Shown: one piece after another, positions 1 through 11,400 of the stretch | How positions within the stretch are numbered: the stretch's first letter is position 1 | Layout: each line of letters starts with the position of its first letter | Source: Vallitalea guaymasensis | Lineage (GTDB): Bacteria > Bacillota > Clostridia > Lachnospirales > Vallitaleaceae | Reading direction: 5' to 3' | Assembly (NCBI RefSeq): GCF_018141425.1 | Contig: NZ_CP058561.1 | Span: 2,852,001 to 2,916,000, forward strand | Length of the DNA stretch: 64,000 bases | Notes under the pieces: model-generated | What the model was told of the DNA's origin: nothing | Seen by the model: only the letters and a program-made list of their open reading frames with translations | Databases searched by the model: none | Made by a program: the position numbers and the translations under genes

Positions 1-533
1 TATCAATAAAACGTGATGGATTTATATATGTAACTCCAACGGGTAAAAATAAAGCTTTTTTAAAAGAAGAGATGATAGCGGTTTATGAAGAAAAAACAAT
101 GAAACAAGTAGCAGGAATTTATCCTGCATCATCAGAATTTCCATTACATTTATGTGCTTATAAGGAGAGACCAGATATTGAAAGTGTTATTCATTGCCAT
201 GCGCCTTACCTAACAGCATATTCATTATGTAATAAGCCTATAGAATCCAGAGCCTATCCAGAAATGATAGGAAACTTTAAAAAAATTGAAGTAGCGGAGT
301 ATGGTACTCCAGGTGGGGAAGATATTTTTAAGGGTGTTAAGCCTTTGATAGCTAAAAAAGATATTGTAATTATGGCTAATCATGGAATGATAGCTGTTGG
401 AAAAACAGTATATGATGCAATGAATAAATCAGAAGCTGCAGAGGCTATAGCAAAAGTACTATATCTTGCTGAAAATATTGGAGAAATCGTTGATCTTCCT
501 GACGATGAGGTTCAGATGTTTTTGAATAAATAA
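1..533 (+). CDS. class II aldolase/adducin family protein (5' truncated)
   Basis: Zinc-dependent class II aldolase of the FucA/AraD family, which cleaves ketose-1-phosphates or epimerises pentulose phosphates. The reading frame is open from base 3, before the first ATG at 72, and the upstream residues (DGFIYVTPTG) fit the family N-terminal region, so the start lies outside the window. Visible motifs: SSEFPLH, carrying the glutamate equivalent to the catalytic Glu of FucA; HCHAPYL, the two-histidine zinc motif; and the later NHGMIAVG, which supplies the third zinc histidine. An ABC sugar importer and an FGGY kinase follow on the same strand, which suggests a kinase-plus-aldolase route for a sugar such as L-fuculose or L-rhamnulose. 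The exact substrate cannot be told. The family call is firm. Confidence 0.88.
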   Translation, partial: SIKRDGFIYVTPTGKNKAFLKEEMIAVYEEKTMKQVAGIYPASSEFPLHLCAYKERPDIESVIHCHAPYLTAYSLCNKPIESRAYPEMIGNFKKIEVAEYGTPGGEDIFKGVKPLIAKKDIVIMANHGMIAVGKTVYDAMNKSEAAEAIAKVLYLAENIGEIVDLPDDEVQMFLNK

Positions 534-534
534 T

Positions 535-550
535 AAAAGCATATGCTTTT
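535..550. promoter_or_regulatory. 16-bp perfect palindrome before the binding-protein gene
   Basis: The sequence AAAAGCATATGCTTTT is a perfect palindrome directly after the aldolase stop codon and 27 bases before the binding-protein ATG at 578. It could be an operator, for example for the ROK protein encoded downstream, or a short RNA hairpin. Only the symmetry is certain. Confidence 0.35.
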
Positions 551-577
551 GTTAAATAAAATTTTGGAGGGAATTTT

Positions 578-1942
578 ATGAAGAAAATTGTTATATCATT
601 ATTATTAGTTTTATGTTTGGCAGCTACTGTTCTTGGAGGGTGTTCGTCAGGTGATACTAATACTGACAAAGAAAAAATTACCGATAACAATGACACTACT
701 AAAGATAACACTTCCGATGACAAGGTATCAAAAGATACTCCTACAGAAGTTAAAATTTGGACATGGTCACCTATTTCACGTACTATGGATAAAATGATTA
801 AAGCTTTTAACGAAAATAATCCTGATATTAAAGTAACGTATACCAATTATAATTTTTCTCCTGAATATCTATCAGCTCTTGCAGCTGGTGCTGGCTCTAA
901 TTCTCTACCAGATATAATTGGTTTACAGCCTGGCTCATTTACACAACAATACAAAGAGTACTTAATTGATCTTGGGAGTTATGCAGAAAACTCATGGGGA
1001 GAAAATTGGGAAAACAATTTCTACAAGATCAATAGTAATCAAATTCAGTTAGGTAATGCTGAAGGTGATAATAATAAGTATATTATGCCATGTGAATCTC
1101 AGATAATAAATATTTGGTATAATACACGTATATTTGATGAGTTGGATTTATCAGTACCAAAGACATGGGATGAATTAAAATCAGTATCAAAAAAATTAAC
1201 AGACAATGGTTATGCTCCATTATACTTTGGGGGAGCAGATGGATGGCAGCATGTTAATGTATTTCAAATGTTAGCTCATCAAATGGTACCTATAGATAAA
1301 GTTCAAGATGGTACAGTTAAATGGACTGATCCTAAGATGTTAAAAGCTATGGAAGCCTTTAAAGATATGTTTGATTCTGGTATCATGCAAGTAGGTTCTT
1401 TATCAAATCATGCTTATCCTGATGGTGTTAATCTATTTACTGCTGGTAAAGTAGGTATGATGGCACTTGGTTCTTGGTGGTTACAAGAATACACTGCTCC
1501 AAAACGTGTAGGTGCTGTTGAAAATTGGGATTTCGATAATTTCTATTTACCTTCATATGAAGATGGTGGACAAGTTTCTCCTCCAGTAGGTGGTATTGAT
1601 TTTGGATATGGTATAACAAAGGATTGTAAGAATCCAGAAGCAGCATGGAGAGTTATAGAAGCATTTTCAGCAGGGGTTGGAATTCAAGCTGCTATAAATG
1701 ATCTGAACAATTTACCTGCATATAAGGGAATTATACCTGAAGGCGACATTCCTGAAAAGGTTAAGAATCAATCTATGACATATGCTGAATTATTAGATAG
1801 TGCTTATAATCAAAGAATTGGTGAGCCATCAATTGAAAATGCTTTACAGAATGCATTATCTGGTGTAGCGGCAGGTCAGCTATCACCAATGGAAGCTCTC
1901 GAAGCTATTCAAGAAGAACAAGATAAAGTTTCTAACAAATAA
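578..1942 (+). CDS. sugar ABC transporter substrate-binding lipoprotein
   Basis: Extracellular solute-binding protein of family 1 that captures sugars outside the membrane and delivers them to the two permeases encoded next. The N-terminus is a lipoprotein signal (MKKIVISLLLVLCLAATVLGGC) with an LGGC lipobox, followed by a Ser/Thr/Asp/Lys-rich linker. The mature part starts at about residue 60 with the usual VKIWTWSPI strand and continues with the family pattern of a target region AFNENNPDIKV. Length (454 aa) is normal. The SD GGAGGG lies just upstream of the ATG. A large stem-loop (1955-1997) separates it from the permeases. The ligand is not deducible from sequence. Confidence 0.9.
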   Translation: MKKIVISLLLVLCLAATVLGGCSSGDTNTDKEKITDNNDTTKDNTSDDKVSKDTPTEVKIWTWSPISRTMDKMIKAFNENNPDIKVTYTNYNFSPEYLSALAAGAGSNSLPDIIGLQPGSFTQQYKEYLIDLGSYAENSWGENWENNFYKINSNQIQLGNAEGDNNKYIMPCESQIINIWYNTRIFDELDLSVPKTWDELKSVSKKLTDNGYAPLYFGGADGWQHVNVFQMLAHQMVPIDKVQDGTVKWTDPKMLKAMEAFKDMFDSGIMQVGSLSNHAYPDGVNLFTAGKVGMMALGSWWLQEYTAPKRVGAVENWDFDNFYLPSYEDGGQVSPPVGGIDFGYGITKDCKNPEAAWRVIEAFSAGVGIQAAINDLNNLPAYKGIIPEGDIPEKVKNQSMTYAELLDSAYNQRIGEPSIENALQNALSGVAAGQLSPMEALEAIQEEQDKVSNK

Positions 1943-1954
1943 AATGAAATAGTG

Positions 1955-1997
1955 TATAATAGCGAAAATTAGCAAATAGCTAATTTTCGGTATTATA
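1955..1997 (+). promoter_or_regulatory. long intercistronic stem-loop
   Basis: Arms 1963-1973 and 1979-1989 pair perfectly (11 bp) around the loop AAATA. A further 7 bp (1955-1961 with 1991-1997) pair beyond one G-G mismatch. No T-run follows, so it does not look like a normal terminator. Its place between binding-protein and permease genes fits an mRNA-stabilising or processing hairpin that keeps binding protein in excess; that role is inference. Confidence 0.6.
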
Positions 1998-2058
1998 TGG
2001 GGTAATTCGCAGTTCATTTCTTGTAGATGGATGAAAAAAATTATGGAGATGGAATATT

Positions 2059-2961
2059 ATGATTAAGGAGAAAAAAAGAAGAAAAGATATGACTGGATAT
2101 TTGTTTATTGCGCCTGCAATTATTTTCTTTTTGGTATTTATTGTATATCCCATAGGTTTTATTAGTTATGGTAGCTTATTTAATTGGTCTTCTCTTTCTA
2201 ATATGACATTTGTAGGATTGAAAAATTTTGTGGAGTTGTTTCAAGATAAAGTATTTATAATAACATTAAGAAATACATTGCTATGGATATTAATAACTAT
2301 AACTATACAAATGGTATTAGGGTTTATTTTAGCTTATATTATAGAAGAAAAAGTTAAAAAATATAAATCATTTTTTAGAACTTTATTTTTTATACCTGTT
2401 GTAACATCGGTAGTAGTTATTTCTATAGTCTGGTCTAATATGTATTCGCCCTATCAAGGGTTATTGACTAATTTCTTATATAGTATTGGGTTTGGTTCGC
2501 CTATTAATTTGCTTGGTGATGTTAATAAAGCCATTTTTGCAATTATGGTGGTAAATATATGGGAATGGACTGGATGGTCTATGATTTTATATATAGCAGG
2601 TTTGTCTGAAATATCTCAAGGGATTAAAGAAGCTGCACTTATTGATGGTGCTAAGGGATTTAAAAAGATTTATCATATTTTTATTCCTCTTACAGCTCAT
2701 GTGCATAAATCTTTGGTTTTACTAGGTATTATTGGTTCGCTGCAAACTTTTGCGCTTGTTTATTCAATGACTAGTGGCGGTCCTAACTCTGCTACAGAGG
2801 TTCCGGGAACATATATATTTAAAATGGGTTTTCAAGTTCAGAGGATGGGATATGCTTCTGCAATTTCAGTGATTATATTATTGCTGGCATTAGTGTTAAC
2901 TGTAATGCAGGTGGTTACTCTTGGATCGGGCAATTTTATAAGCAAAAAAGGGGGGAAGTAG
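2059..2961 (+). CDS. sugar ABC transporter permease (MalF/UgpA type)
   Basis: First inner-membrane permease of the importer. Six hydrophobic helices are visible, beginning with GYLFIAPAIIFFLVFIVYP. The cytoplasmic EAA loop, which docks on the ATPase, is seen as EAALIDGAKGFKKIYHIFIPL (about residues 195-215). The length of 300 aa is standard. The next permease starts three bases after its stop codon, so the two are translationally close. No ATP-binding subunit is present in this operon; such importers often share an MsmK/UgpC-type ATPase encoded elsewhere. Confidence 0.9.
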   Translation: MIKEKKRRKDMTGYLFIAPAIIFFLVFIVYPIGFISYGSLFNWSSLSNMTFVGLKNFVELFQDKVFIITLRNTLLWILITITIQMVLGFILAYIIEEKVKKYKSFFRTLFFIPVVTSVVVISIVWSNMYSPYQGLLTNFLYSIGFGSPINLLGDVNKAIFAIMVVNIWEWTGWSMILYIAGLSEISQGIKEAALIDGAKGFKKIYHIFIPLTAHVHKSLVLLGIIGSLQTFALVYSMTSGGPNSATEVPGTYIFKMGFQVQRMGYASAISVIILLLALVLTVMQVVTLGSGNFISKKGGK

Positions 2962-2964
2962 TGT

Positions 2965-3786
2965 ATGAAATCTAATAGATATAGTATATATTGGAGGATT
3001 GGATTATTGATTGTAGGGGCTATTTCGATGATACCTCTTATTTATCTAATTAGTATGTCCTTTAGAACTCCCGAAACTGCTTTTGACCCTGTTATATTCA
3101 AATGGCCAATAGTATTGGATAATTACAAAACTATATTTGCTGAAAATGAATTATATAAGAATTTTATTTCAAGTATGATTATTACTGTAACAACAGTTGT
3201 TTTAGTAACTCTTTTTGCATCCATGGCAGCATTCGGGTTAACAAGAAAAGAAGTCAAATTTAAGAATGGAATATATAATTTGTTGCTCATTACTCTAATG
3301 GTACCTATTTGCTCTTTGTTAATACCGTTGACACAAATTAATAGTTCCTTCAATATGTTGAACAAATATCAGGGGTTAATCTTACCTTATACAGCACTAG
3401 GTATACCCTTTGCATTAGTAATACTGAAAGGTTTTATGGACAACTTTCCAACAGAAATTGAAGAAGCCGCTAAAGTTGATGGTTGTAGCAATTTCATACT
3501 TTTTTTTAAAATTGTTTTGCCTACATTACGACCGGGAATAATTGTTGTCGTTATCTGGCAGTTCCTAACAACTTGGAATGAATTTCTATTAGCTCTAGTT
3601 GTTATGTCAGAAAAAAATATGAAAACACTAACCCTAGTGCCGATGTTGTATCAAGGGCAGTATTTTAGTCAACCAGGAGCATTGTTCGCTATCTTGGTTA
3701 TAATTTCTATTCCGATGATTGCTTTTTATATACTTGTTCAAAAATACTTCGTACAGGGGCTTATGAGTGGTTCTGTCAAAGGATAG
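2965..3786 (+). CDS. sugar ABC transporter permease (MalG/UgpE type)
   Basis: Second permease subunit, pairing with the preceding gene to form the transmembrane channel. It has the typical short N-terminus, about six membrane helices and the EAA motif EEAAKVDGCSNFILFFKIVLP (about residues 166-186). It ends in a GLMSGSVKG-like tail that is common in this family. Length (273 aa) is normal. SD GGGGGAAG overlaps the end of the upstream gene. The sugar kinase follows after 12 bases, so transport and phosphorylation are co-expressed. Confidence 0.9.
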   Translation: MKSNRYSIYWRIGLLIVGAISMIPLIYLISMSFRTPETAFDPVIFKWPIVLDNYKTIFAENELYKNFISSMIITVTTVVLVTLFASMAAFGLTRKEVKFKNGIYNLLLITLMVPICSLLIPLTQINSSFNMLNKYQGLILPYTALGIPFALVILKGFMDNFPTEIEEAAKVDGCSNFILFFKIVLPTLRPGIIVVVIWQFLTTWNEFLLALVVMSEKNMKTLTLVPMLYQGQYFSQPGALFAILVIISIPMIAFYILVQKYFVQGLMSGSVKG

Positions 3787-3798
3787 AGGTGATTTTTT

Positions 3799-5319
3799 AT
3801 GGCTGTAATTGGAATTGATCTAGGAACAACAGCATGTAAAATAGTGGCTTATAGCAATGATGGGAAAATTCTAAGTAGCAAAAGACGTGAATATACAATA
3901 ATTGCACCTAGTCCAAAGAGGGCTGAAATTAATCCTGTTGAATTTGTTACTTGTGTAAGCGAATGTATGAAATCAGTTGTTGCTGCCTGTGATGAGCCTA
4001 TAGTTTCTCTCAGTTTTTCTAGTCAAGGAGAAGGTTTTGTAGCATTGGATAGAGAGTTTAATCCTGTTTACAACATAATCTTATCATATGATAAACGAAG
4101 TATTGAACAAACTAATAAATTAAGAAAACGATTAGGAGAAGATTACTTTTATAAAAAAACTGGTCAAATATTAGGCTGTATGGGAACAGCTTCTAAGATT
4201 ATGTGGTTGATGGAAAATAAAGATAAGCTTTCTATAAAGCCGAGCTATTTTGTTTGTATTAGCGATTTCATCATTTCTCAACTAGGATTCATACCCGTGA
4301 TTGACTGGTCTTTGGGTGCTAGGACTATGATGCTTAACATACATACAGGTGAATGGGATGAAGATATTCTGGATGCAATTGGGATTGATGATAGTATGCT
4401 TCCTCAAGTACATCGATCTGGTTATATATTAGGAGAAGTAAAAGAAAAGTATGCAAAAAGATTTGGTTTGCCAGAAGGTGTAATCGCTGTATTGGGTGGT
4501 CATGACCAGCCTGTTGGTATGTTGGGTTCTGGTGCTTATGAACAAGGAGAAGCAACATATTCATTAGGTACAACAGAAACTATAGTATGTAAGATGAGCA
4601 AATTTAATGAAGAGCTAAAAAAATATGGATTATCCTGTTATCCTCACGTATTAAAAAATCAATTTGTCACTTTGGCTGGTAATTATACTGGGGGTATCTT
4701 AGTTGAATGGCTTTGTAAAGAAATGTACACTGAAGAAGAAATATTTGATGAAAGTATAAATGATACTATTAATGATTGTATTAAAAGGATGAGCGAAATA
4801 CCAACTGAATTGCTAGTTTTGCCTCATTTTACTGTAACGGGTTCGCCATGGAACGACGAAAAAAGTGTAGGAGTCATACATGGATTGACACTTAATACCT
4901 CAAAAGCACAAATAATTAGAGGGATTTTAGAAGGAATTACATATGAAATTCTTTTAAATTATGTTATATTAAAAGAGAATAATATAAACATTAGCTCTTT
5001 AATTGCAATAGGGGGTGGAACAAGTTCAATTAAATCATTACAGCTAAAGGCTGATGTTCTAGGTGTGCCGATAATAATTAATCATATAAAAGAAGCTGCA
5101 TGCAGAGGAGCAGCGTTAATAGCTGCTGTAAATACTGGACTTTTAACCAACTATAGTAGTAATTGGGGAATGAGTGATAAAGACATAATAAAAATTATTC
5201 CTAACTACGATAATTCTAAATTTTATAAAAGTATGTTACCTGCTTACAAGGAATTATACTATTTATCAAAAAACATAAATAATATGATTATAGAAAAGAG
5301 AAATGAAAATGAAAGATAA
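3799..5319 (+). CDS. FGGY-family carbohydrate kinase
   Basis: ATP-dependent sugar kinase of the FGGY (xylulokinase/fuculokinase/gluconokinase) family. The N-terminal phosphate-1 motif is IGIDLGTTACKIV. The catalytic base is Asp236 in GGHDQP. The second ATPase-fold domain carries GTTET and later AIGGGTSS, the adenosine-binding loop. At 506 aa it has the family length. SD AGAGGTGA precedes the ATG. Together with the aldolase at the window start it suggests a ketose phosphorylation then aldol-cleavage pathway. The substrate is uncertain: fuculose, rhamnulose, xylulose or a related ketose are all possible. The ROK regulator gene overlaps its 3' end by 17 bases. Confidence 0.9.
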   Translation: MAVIGIDLGTTACKIVAYSNDGKILSSKRREYTIIAPSPKRAEINPVEFVTCVSECMKSVVAACDEPIVSLSFSSQGEGFVALDREFNPVYNIILSYDKRSIEQTNKLRKRLGEDYFYKKTGQILGCMGTASKIMWLMENKDKLSIKPSYFVCISDFIISQLGFIPVIDWSLGARTMMLNIHTGEWDEDILDAIGIDDSMLPQVHRSGYILGEVKEKYAKRFGLPEGVIAVLGGHDQPVGMLGSGAYEQGEATYSLGTTETIVCKMSKFNEELKKYGLSCYPHVLKNQFVTLAGNYTGGILVEWLCKEMYTEEEIFDESINDTINDCIKRMSEIPTELLVLPHFTVTGSPWNDEKSVGVIHGLTLNTSKAQIIRGILEGITYEILLNYVILKENNINISSLIAIGGGTSSIKSLQLKADVLGVPIIINHIKEAACRGAALIAAVNTGLLTNYSSNWGMSDKDIIKIIPNYDNSKFYKSMLPAYKELYYLSKNINNMIIEKRNENER

Positions 5320-6538
5320 TCAAAAGGAATCTATTCTTGTCTCAAGAAAGTATTATAAGAAAAATAAAATATTGAGTATTTTGAGGTATAATCAAGAAGT
5401 TTCTAGATTTAAAATAAAAAAGATGACTTCTTATAGTATGACTACAGTTATACAGACCGTTGATGAACTTATTGAGGATAATTTTATTGTTGAAGAACAT
5501 TGTAATGAAAATAGAGTAGGCAGACGTCCGCTATGGCTAAAGTTAAATCCTGAAGTAGGTTATTTTATTGGTGTGGATTTTAATGCAACAAGTATAAATT
5601 GTGTCTGTCTTAATTTTCTTGCAGAAACAATAGTGTCAATTAAAACTGATATTAATTATACTTATACATCAGAGCAAATTATTTCTAAGATAATAGCTAC
5701 TATATATGAGATTATTGATAAAATTGGAACAGATAATCCTAGAATTTTTGGAATAGGTATAGGAGTTCCAGGTTATTATGACAGTATTAAGGGAATAGCA
5801 ATTGATTATGCGCCTTTGCCAAAATGGAAAAATGTAGTTTTGAAAGATATTATTCAAGAAGAATTTAAACTACCGTGTTATATAGAGAATAATGTTTCTG
5901 TTATGGCATTTGCGTATAAGTGGTTAAAATATCAAGGAGAACCGGATGATTTTATTTTTGTATCTATACGTAATGGTTCGAGAATAGTCCCCATAATAAA
6001 TAATCAATTGTTTTTGAATAAAAAAGGATATGCAGGACAGTTAGGACACTTGAAAATGCCCAATAGCAATAGGTTATGTACATGTGGTAAAAGAGGATGC
6101 CTTAACGCAGAAATAACAGATTGGGCAATTAGAAACAAGGTGGTAGAAGCTGCTCTTAGCGGACAGTTTGAAAAGACCAAGGAAGAAATGAATTACGATA
6201 TTAATGAAATCACTATTTATACCTTTCTAGAATTAGTGCATGAGAGAAATCCTGTTGCAATGGAAATATTGAATACTTCTGCCTATTATCTTGGATATGT
6301 TCTTGGTGGGGTTATTGATATTTTAGCACCAAAAACTATTGTATTAAGTGGTAAACTTGCAAAACTAGGTAATGTTTTTATTGATGCTGTTAGGGAAGGA
6401 ATAGTTGATAATTCTATTTTGGAGAATAACAAAAAATTAATTATTAAATCATCTGATTTTAATGATGATATAGGTGCAATTGGAGCTGCGGCATTGGTTC
6501 TGCAAGAGGAATTTGAATTTATTAATAAAACTGTTTGA
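5303..6538 (+). CDS. ROK-family transcriptional regulator
   Basis: Sugar-responsive repressor of the NagC/XylR (ROK) type. An N-terminal winged helix-turn-helix (about residues 20-75, with a conserved VGRRPLWLKLNP wing end) is joined to a ROK sugar-binding domain. The ROK signature is complete: GIGIGVPGYYD, then the zinc motif LCTCGKRGCLNAE and a C-terminal GAIGAAALV. It starts inside the kinase gene, and a second in-frame ATG lies at 5309; the SD is weak, so the start is uncertain by two codons. As the last gene of the operon it probably controls that operon. A bidirectional terminator follows. Confidence 0.9.
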   Translation: MKMKDNQKESILVSRKYYKKNKILSILRYNQEVSRFKIKKMTSYSMTTVIQTVDELIEDNFIVEEHCNENRVGRRPLWLKLNPEVGYFIGVDFNATSINCVCLNFLAETIVSIKTDINYTYTSEQIISKIIATIYEIIDKIGTDNPRIFGIGIGVPGYYDSIKGIAIDYAPLPKWKNVVLKDIIQEEFKLPCYIENNVSVMAFAYKWLKYQGEPDDFIFVSIRNGSRIVPIINNQLFLNKKGYAGQLGHLKMPNSNRLCTCGKRGCLNAEITDWAIRNKVVEAALSGQFEKTKEEMNYDINEITIYTFLELVHERNPVAMEILNTSAYYLGYVLGGVIDILAPKTIVLSGKLAKLGNVFIDAVREGIVDNSILENNKKLIIKSSDFNDDIGAIGAAALVLQEEFEFINKTV

Positions 6539-6550
6539 TTTTATCTAATA

Positions 6551-6590
6551 AAAAAATCTCCTTCCTGATTTAACAGGTTGGAGATTTTTT
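6551..6590. terminator. bidirectional terminator between ROK gene and gdhA
   Basis: The arms AAAAAATCTCC and GGAGATTTTTT are perfectly complementary, with an inner CCTG/CAGG pair. A T-run follows on the plus strand, and the A-run of the left arm provides one on the minus strand. It lies between two convergent stop codons. Confidence 0.85.
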
Positions 6591-6611
6591 ATATAAAAGT
6601 TTAAAAGGTTT

Positions 6612-8015
<1,404 letters not shown>

Positions 8016-8032
8016 TTATTACCTTAAAAAAA

Positions 8033-8041
8033 ATTATATCA
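8033..8041 (-). promoter_or_regulatory. extended -10 promoter of gdhA
   Basis: Read on the minus strand this is TGATATAAT, a perfect extended -10 (TGnTATAAT), about 85 bases before the gdhA ATG. No good -35 is seen, which is normal for extended -10 promoters. Confidence 0.45.
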
Positions 8042-8120
8042 CAAAATTCACTAGTTTAATAGGGCAATATGGAACTTTATTAAAATTTTTATATTATTTT
8101 TAATTACTTAATTAGATGAT

Positions 8121-8151
8121 ATGATGCAAGTTAGTAATAATATTGCATCAT
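8121..8151. repeat. 9-bp inverted repeat upstream of the GH29-like operon
   Basis: ATGATGCAA (8121-8129) and TTGCATCAT (8143-8151) are perfectly complementary around 13 bases. No T-run follows. It may be an operator; there is no direct evidence. Confidence 0.35.
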
Positions 8152-8312
8152 TAATTGGTATTAGGTTCAGATGTATAAATATTATACAAAAGTTACTAGA
8201 AAATTTAACGTTTTTGTATATTATCTACTAAAGACATATGTTCATCTAGAAAGGATTGTAATCTAATACTTTCTATAAAATTTAAATAATAATTGATAAC
8301 TTTAAATATTAA

Positions 8313-8339
8313 AGTAATATATATTTTTTGGTGTTGACC
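8313..8339 (+). promoter_or_regulatory. 27-base block shared with the promoter region of the 21474 gene
   Basis: This block matches 21356-21382 at 23 of 27 positions. It begins AGTAAT, has a TATATTTTT core and ends TGTTGACC. It sits 107 bases before the ATG at 8446; the second copy sits 92 bases before the ATG at 21474. The TTGACC end resembles a -35 box but no good -10 follows here, which suggests an activator site or an activated promoter. Confidence 0.45.
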
Positions 8340-8445
8340 CATATTAAATATTCTAATTATTATTAAACTATGTTAGCAAATAAATTATAAGGAGGTGTTT
8401 AACTATATTTATTATTAGTATTAAAAATTAATGGGAGGTTAAATT

Positions 8446-11400
8446 ATGTTTAGGAGAATGAGTTTGAGAGTTTTAACATTAATAATGGTATTTGTGGGAA
8501 TATTTAGTCTGACATCAATTAGAATAAATGCCAATACTATCAATGTAGGTGGTACTGCTAGATTTAACAATACATGGTTATTAGCAGGACCTTATGACAG
8601 CAGTTATTCTATTAGTTCTAATGTAAAACCAGTAGAAGGGGATTATATGGATGGTCACCAATGGGAATATTTTGATGACCGATTATTTAATCGTAATCTA
8701 GATGATTATCAGGATTTGTATGGTTATTATACTGTAAAAAAGGATATTGATGTTCAAGATAAAAAAGTATATTTACACAGTTATGTGTATAGTCCTAGTA
8801 GTAGAATAGCTTATTTGAAAATAGGAACTACTGGAAATCATACTGCTTATGTTAATGGAAAAAACATAGGTACAAGAACTAGCCCTGAAGAAGTATCAAA
8901 AGATAGAGATACTTATATATGTACATTAAATAAAGGATGGAATAGTGTTTTAATAGAGATTAAACATACAAGGGTCCATTATTTAGGGTTTTACGCTAGA
9001 ATCACAGATATAGCAGGTAACGAACTATCAGGATTAATCTATTCAGTTAATGGTTACAATAGACCGTTAGCTGTAACTACCAAAAATCTATCATTTACAC
9101 AAAATAACATGCCTATAGGATACAAGGATTGGCCTTATATAGGGATGGATAGTATATTGACAGAAAAGTGGTGGCGTCCACAAGCCTCCAAATTTGAATT
9201 TATGGCAGAAGGAGGAGTAGCTGGTTATACTTGGAGCCTAGAAAACGGCTTACTGCCAAACGGTTTAACCCTATCATCAGATGGAAAAATAAGTGGTACT
9301 CCTTCAAAGATAGGTTTATTTGATTTTACCATAAAGGTAACAGACAGTAATGGAGATACAGCTACAAAATCATTATCTATAGAGATAAAGGAAAGACCTA
9401 ATAAATGGCATGAAGAAGCAAGACAAAGTGCTCTAATTCATAATGCCATGTCCTATAGCCATGCAATAGATAATAATTACTCGTTAGACTTATGGGCAAG
9501 AAGGATGAGGACTCAAGGAATCAATTACGTTTATCTAGAGTCATATCAAGCTTGGCCTAATGGATTTTTCTGGACTGCACCAAGTGCAGCAGCAGGTACA
9601 GAGGATTGGTTAACAGATCAAGTAGAAGCTGTTAAAAGACAGGGAATAAAGTTTGGATTATATTATGGTGGTATTCCTACATGGAATGGTGTCATGCCAT
9701 CATCTAGCGGATTCGTTAGAGATGTTGAAGATTTGATTAAAAGATATGCACCTAAACAATTTTTCTTTGATGGTTATCCTAATAATCAGGGGAATACGGA
9801 TGCAATGTTCAGTATTGTAAGAGTATATGATCCAGAGATCATTATAGAAGCTAACCCTGATCCAGAATTAGGAGATTGTGATACAAAAATATGGGAAGCG
9901 CATGGATATTGGGGTAATCCAGCTCCAGATTATTGGAGAGCTAATGATACAAAAGCTAATCCTCTTGAAATATGGAGAGCTCCTTACACTAGTGAAATGG
10001 GAAGTGCATGGACTGGTTACCATCATGGGAATATCCTAGATGACTGGCAAGAATTTGCTAAAATCAATATAGTTGAAATGGCATCAGGATATATAGCTAA
10101 CTTCGATCAATTAATACAAAACAGTAGGGTATTACAGGATGGTACTGTACAACAAGGATTTGACTTGGACATATTTGCACCTACAGTACAGAAATTAATT
10201 AAGTTGAGGGAAATGTATAGTAATTGGCTGAATCCTGTTGGCAAACCAAGTAAATTAGAATCTTTAATAGGAACTTATCCTGCACCATACAATGGGAAAT
10301 GGGGTTATTCAACATATAGGGATAATAACATTTACTTACATATGATTGAACACCCAGATTTTATACCTGATAGTACAGGAGATGTTTCCAATACTAATAA
10401 GACAGGTGTACCTAGTACTGGCAGTGTGACCATAACTCCTGTGATGAATAATGTTACGAGTGTTACATTACTCAATGATGATTCTTCATTGAATTATACA
10501 CAAAATGGTAATGAACTAACTATTGATTTATCATCAGTTGCAAAACACCCTATTGATACAATTATTAAAATAGAAACAGATAAAGAATATGAAGGATATG
10601 AATTAACGGATATTAGAGTTTCTAATAAACAAATATCAAATGGTACTATACATGTTGATGTAGAAGGTTACTTGAACAATTTTGCTGGACTATCAATAAG
10701 TAACAATCAATTTGATAATATCGCTTATGAGAGTAGTGACGATAATATAGCAACAGTAGACAGTAATGGCAATATAGTTGCAGCATCTCAGGGAACAGCA
10801 GATATCAATGTATCAGCAGTATATAATGGGATAACCAAAAGTAAATTGATACAGGTTCATGTTGGACCACAATTGGATATAAGTATCAATGAAAAACTTA
10901 TAAGTGCAGTACTAAAAGTAAATGACTGTGAAGCATATTTAAAAATGTTTCATTTAGGTTATGGTGATATTTCAGTAGAAGGTATTGGTATAGAAGGAAA
11001 TAGCATAGATTTGACCAAAGCTGATATAACCTATAAAACTGATATGCCTAATATTATTGATTTAATTGATGATAAAGTCATTATTAAACAAATGTTGTCA
11101 GAGACTGATAAGCCTATTCGTGTGGCAGTATGGGCTGATATAGAACTTGATCAAGGAGGTCAGTCAAGAACTGTAACCACAAATAAAGTTTTTGTTGATA
11201 TAACACCACTTAGGAATATGGCACAGAATAAACCTGTAGCTGCTAGTGAAAATAGTGGTACTGCGGGTTATGCTAATGATGGAATAATCCATGAGCCAAA
11301 TGGTTCAAAAGACAGTAGATGGATAGCCGCAACAGGGGATAATGGAACATATTGGCAGGTTGACTTAGGTTATGTACAACCAATTGATAATGTAGAGGTC

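Noticed and set aside
445-846. Minus-strand open frame opposite the binding-protein gene, and similar opposite-strand frames throughout
   Set aside because: They overlap well-supported genes, lack SDs and have no family resemblance; they are shadows of the real frames.
8391-8425. Orphan strong SD (AAGGAGGTG) before the first GH29-like gene, possible leader peptide
   Set aside because: The following frame has only seven codons from an overlapping GTG, and no attenuator hairpin is visible.
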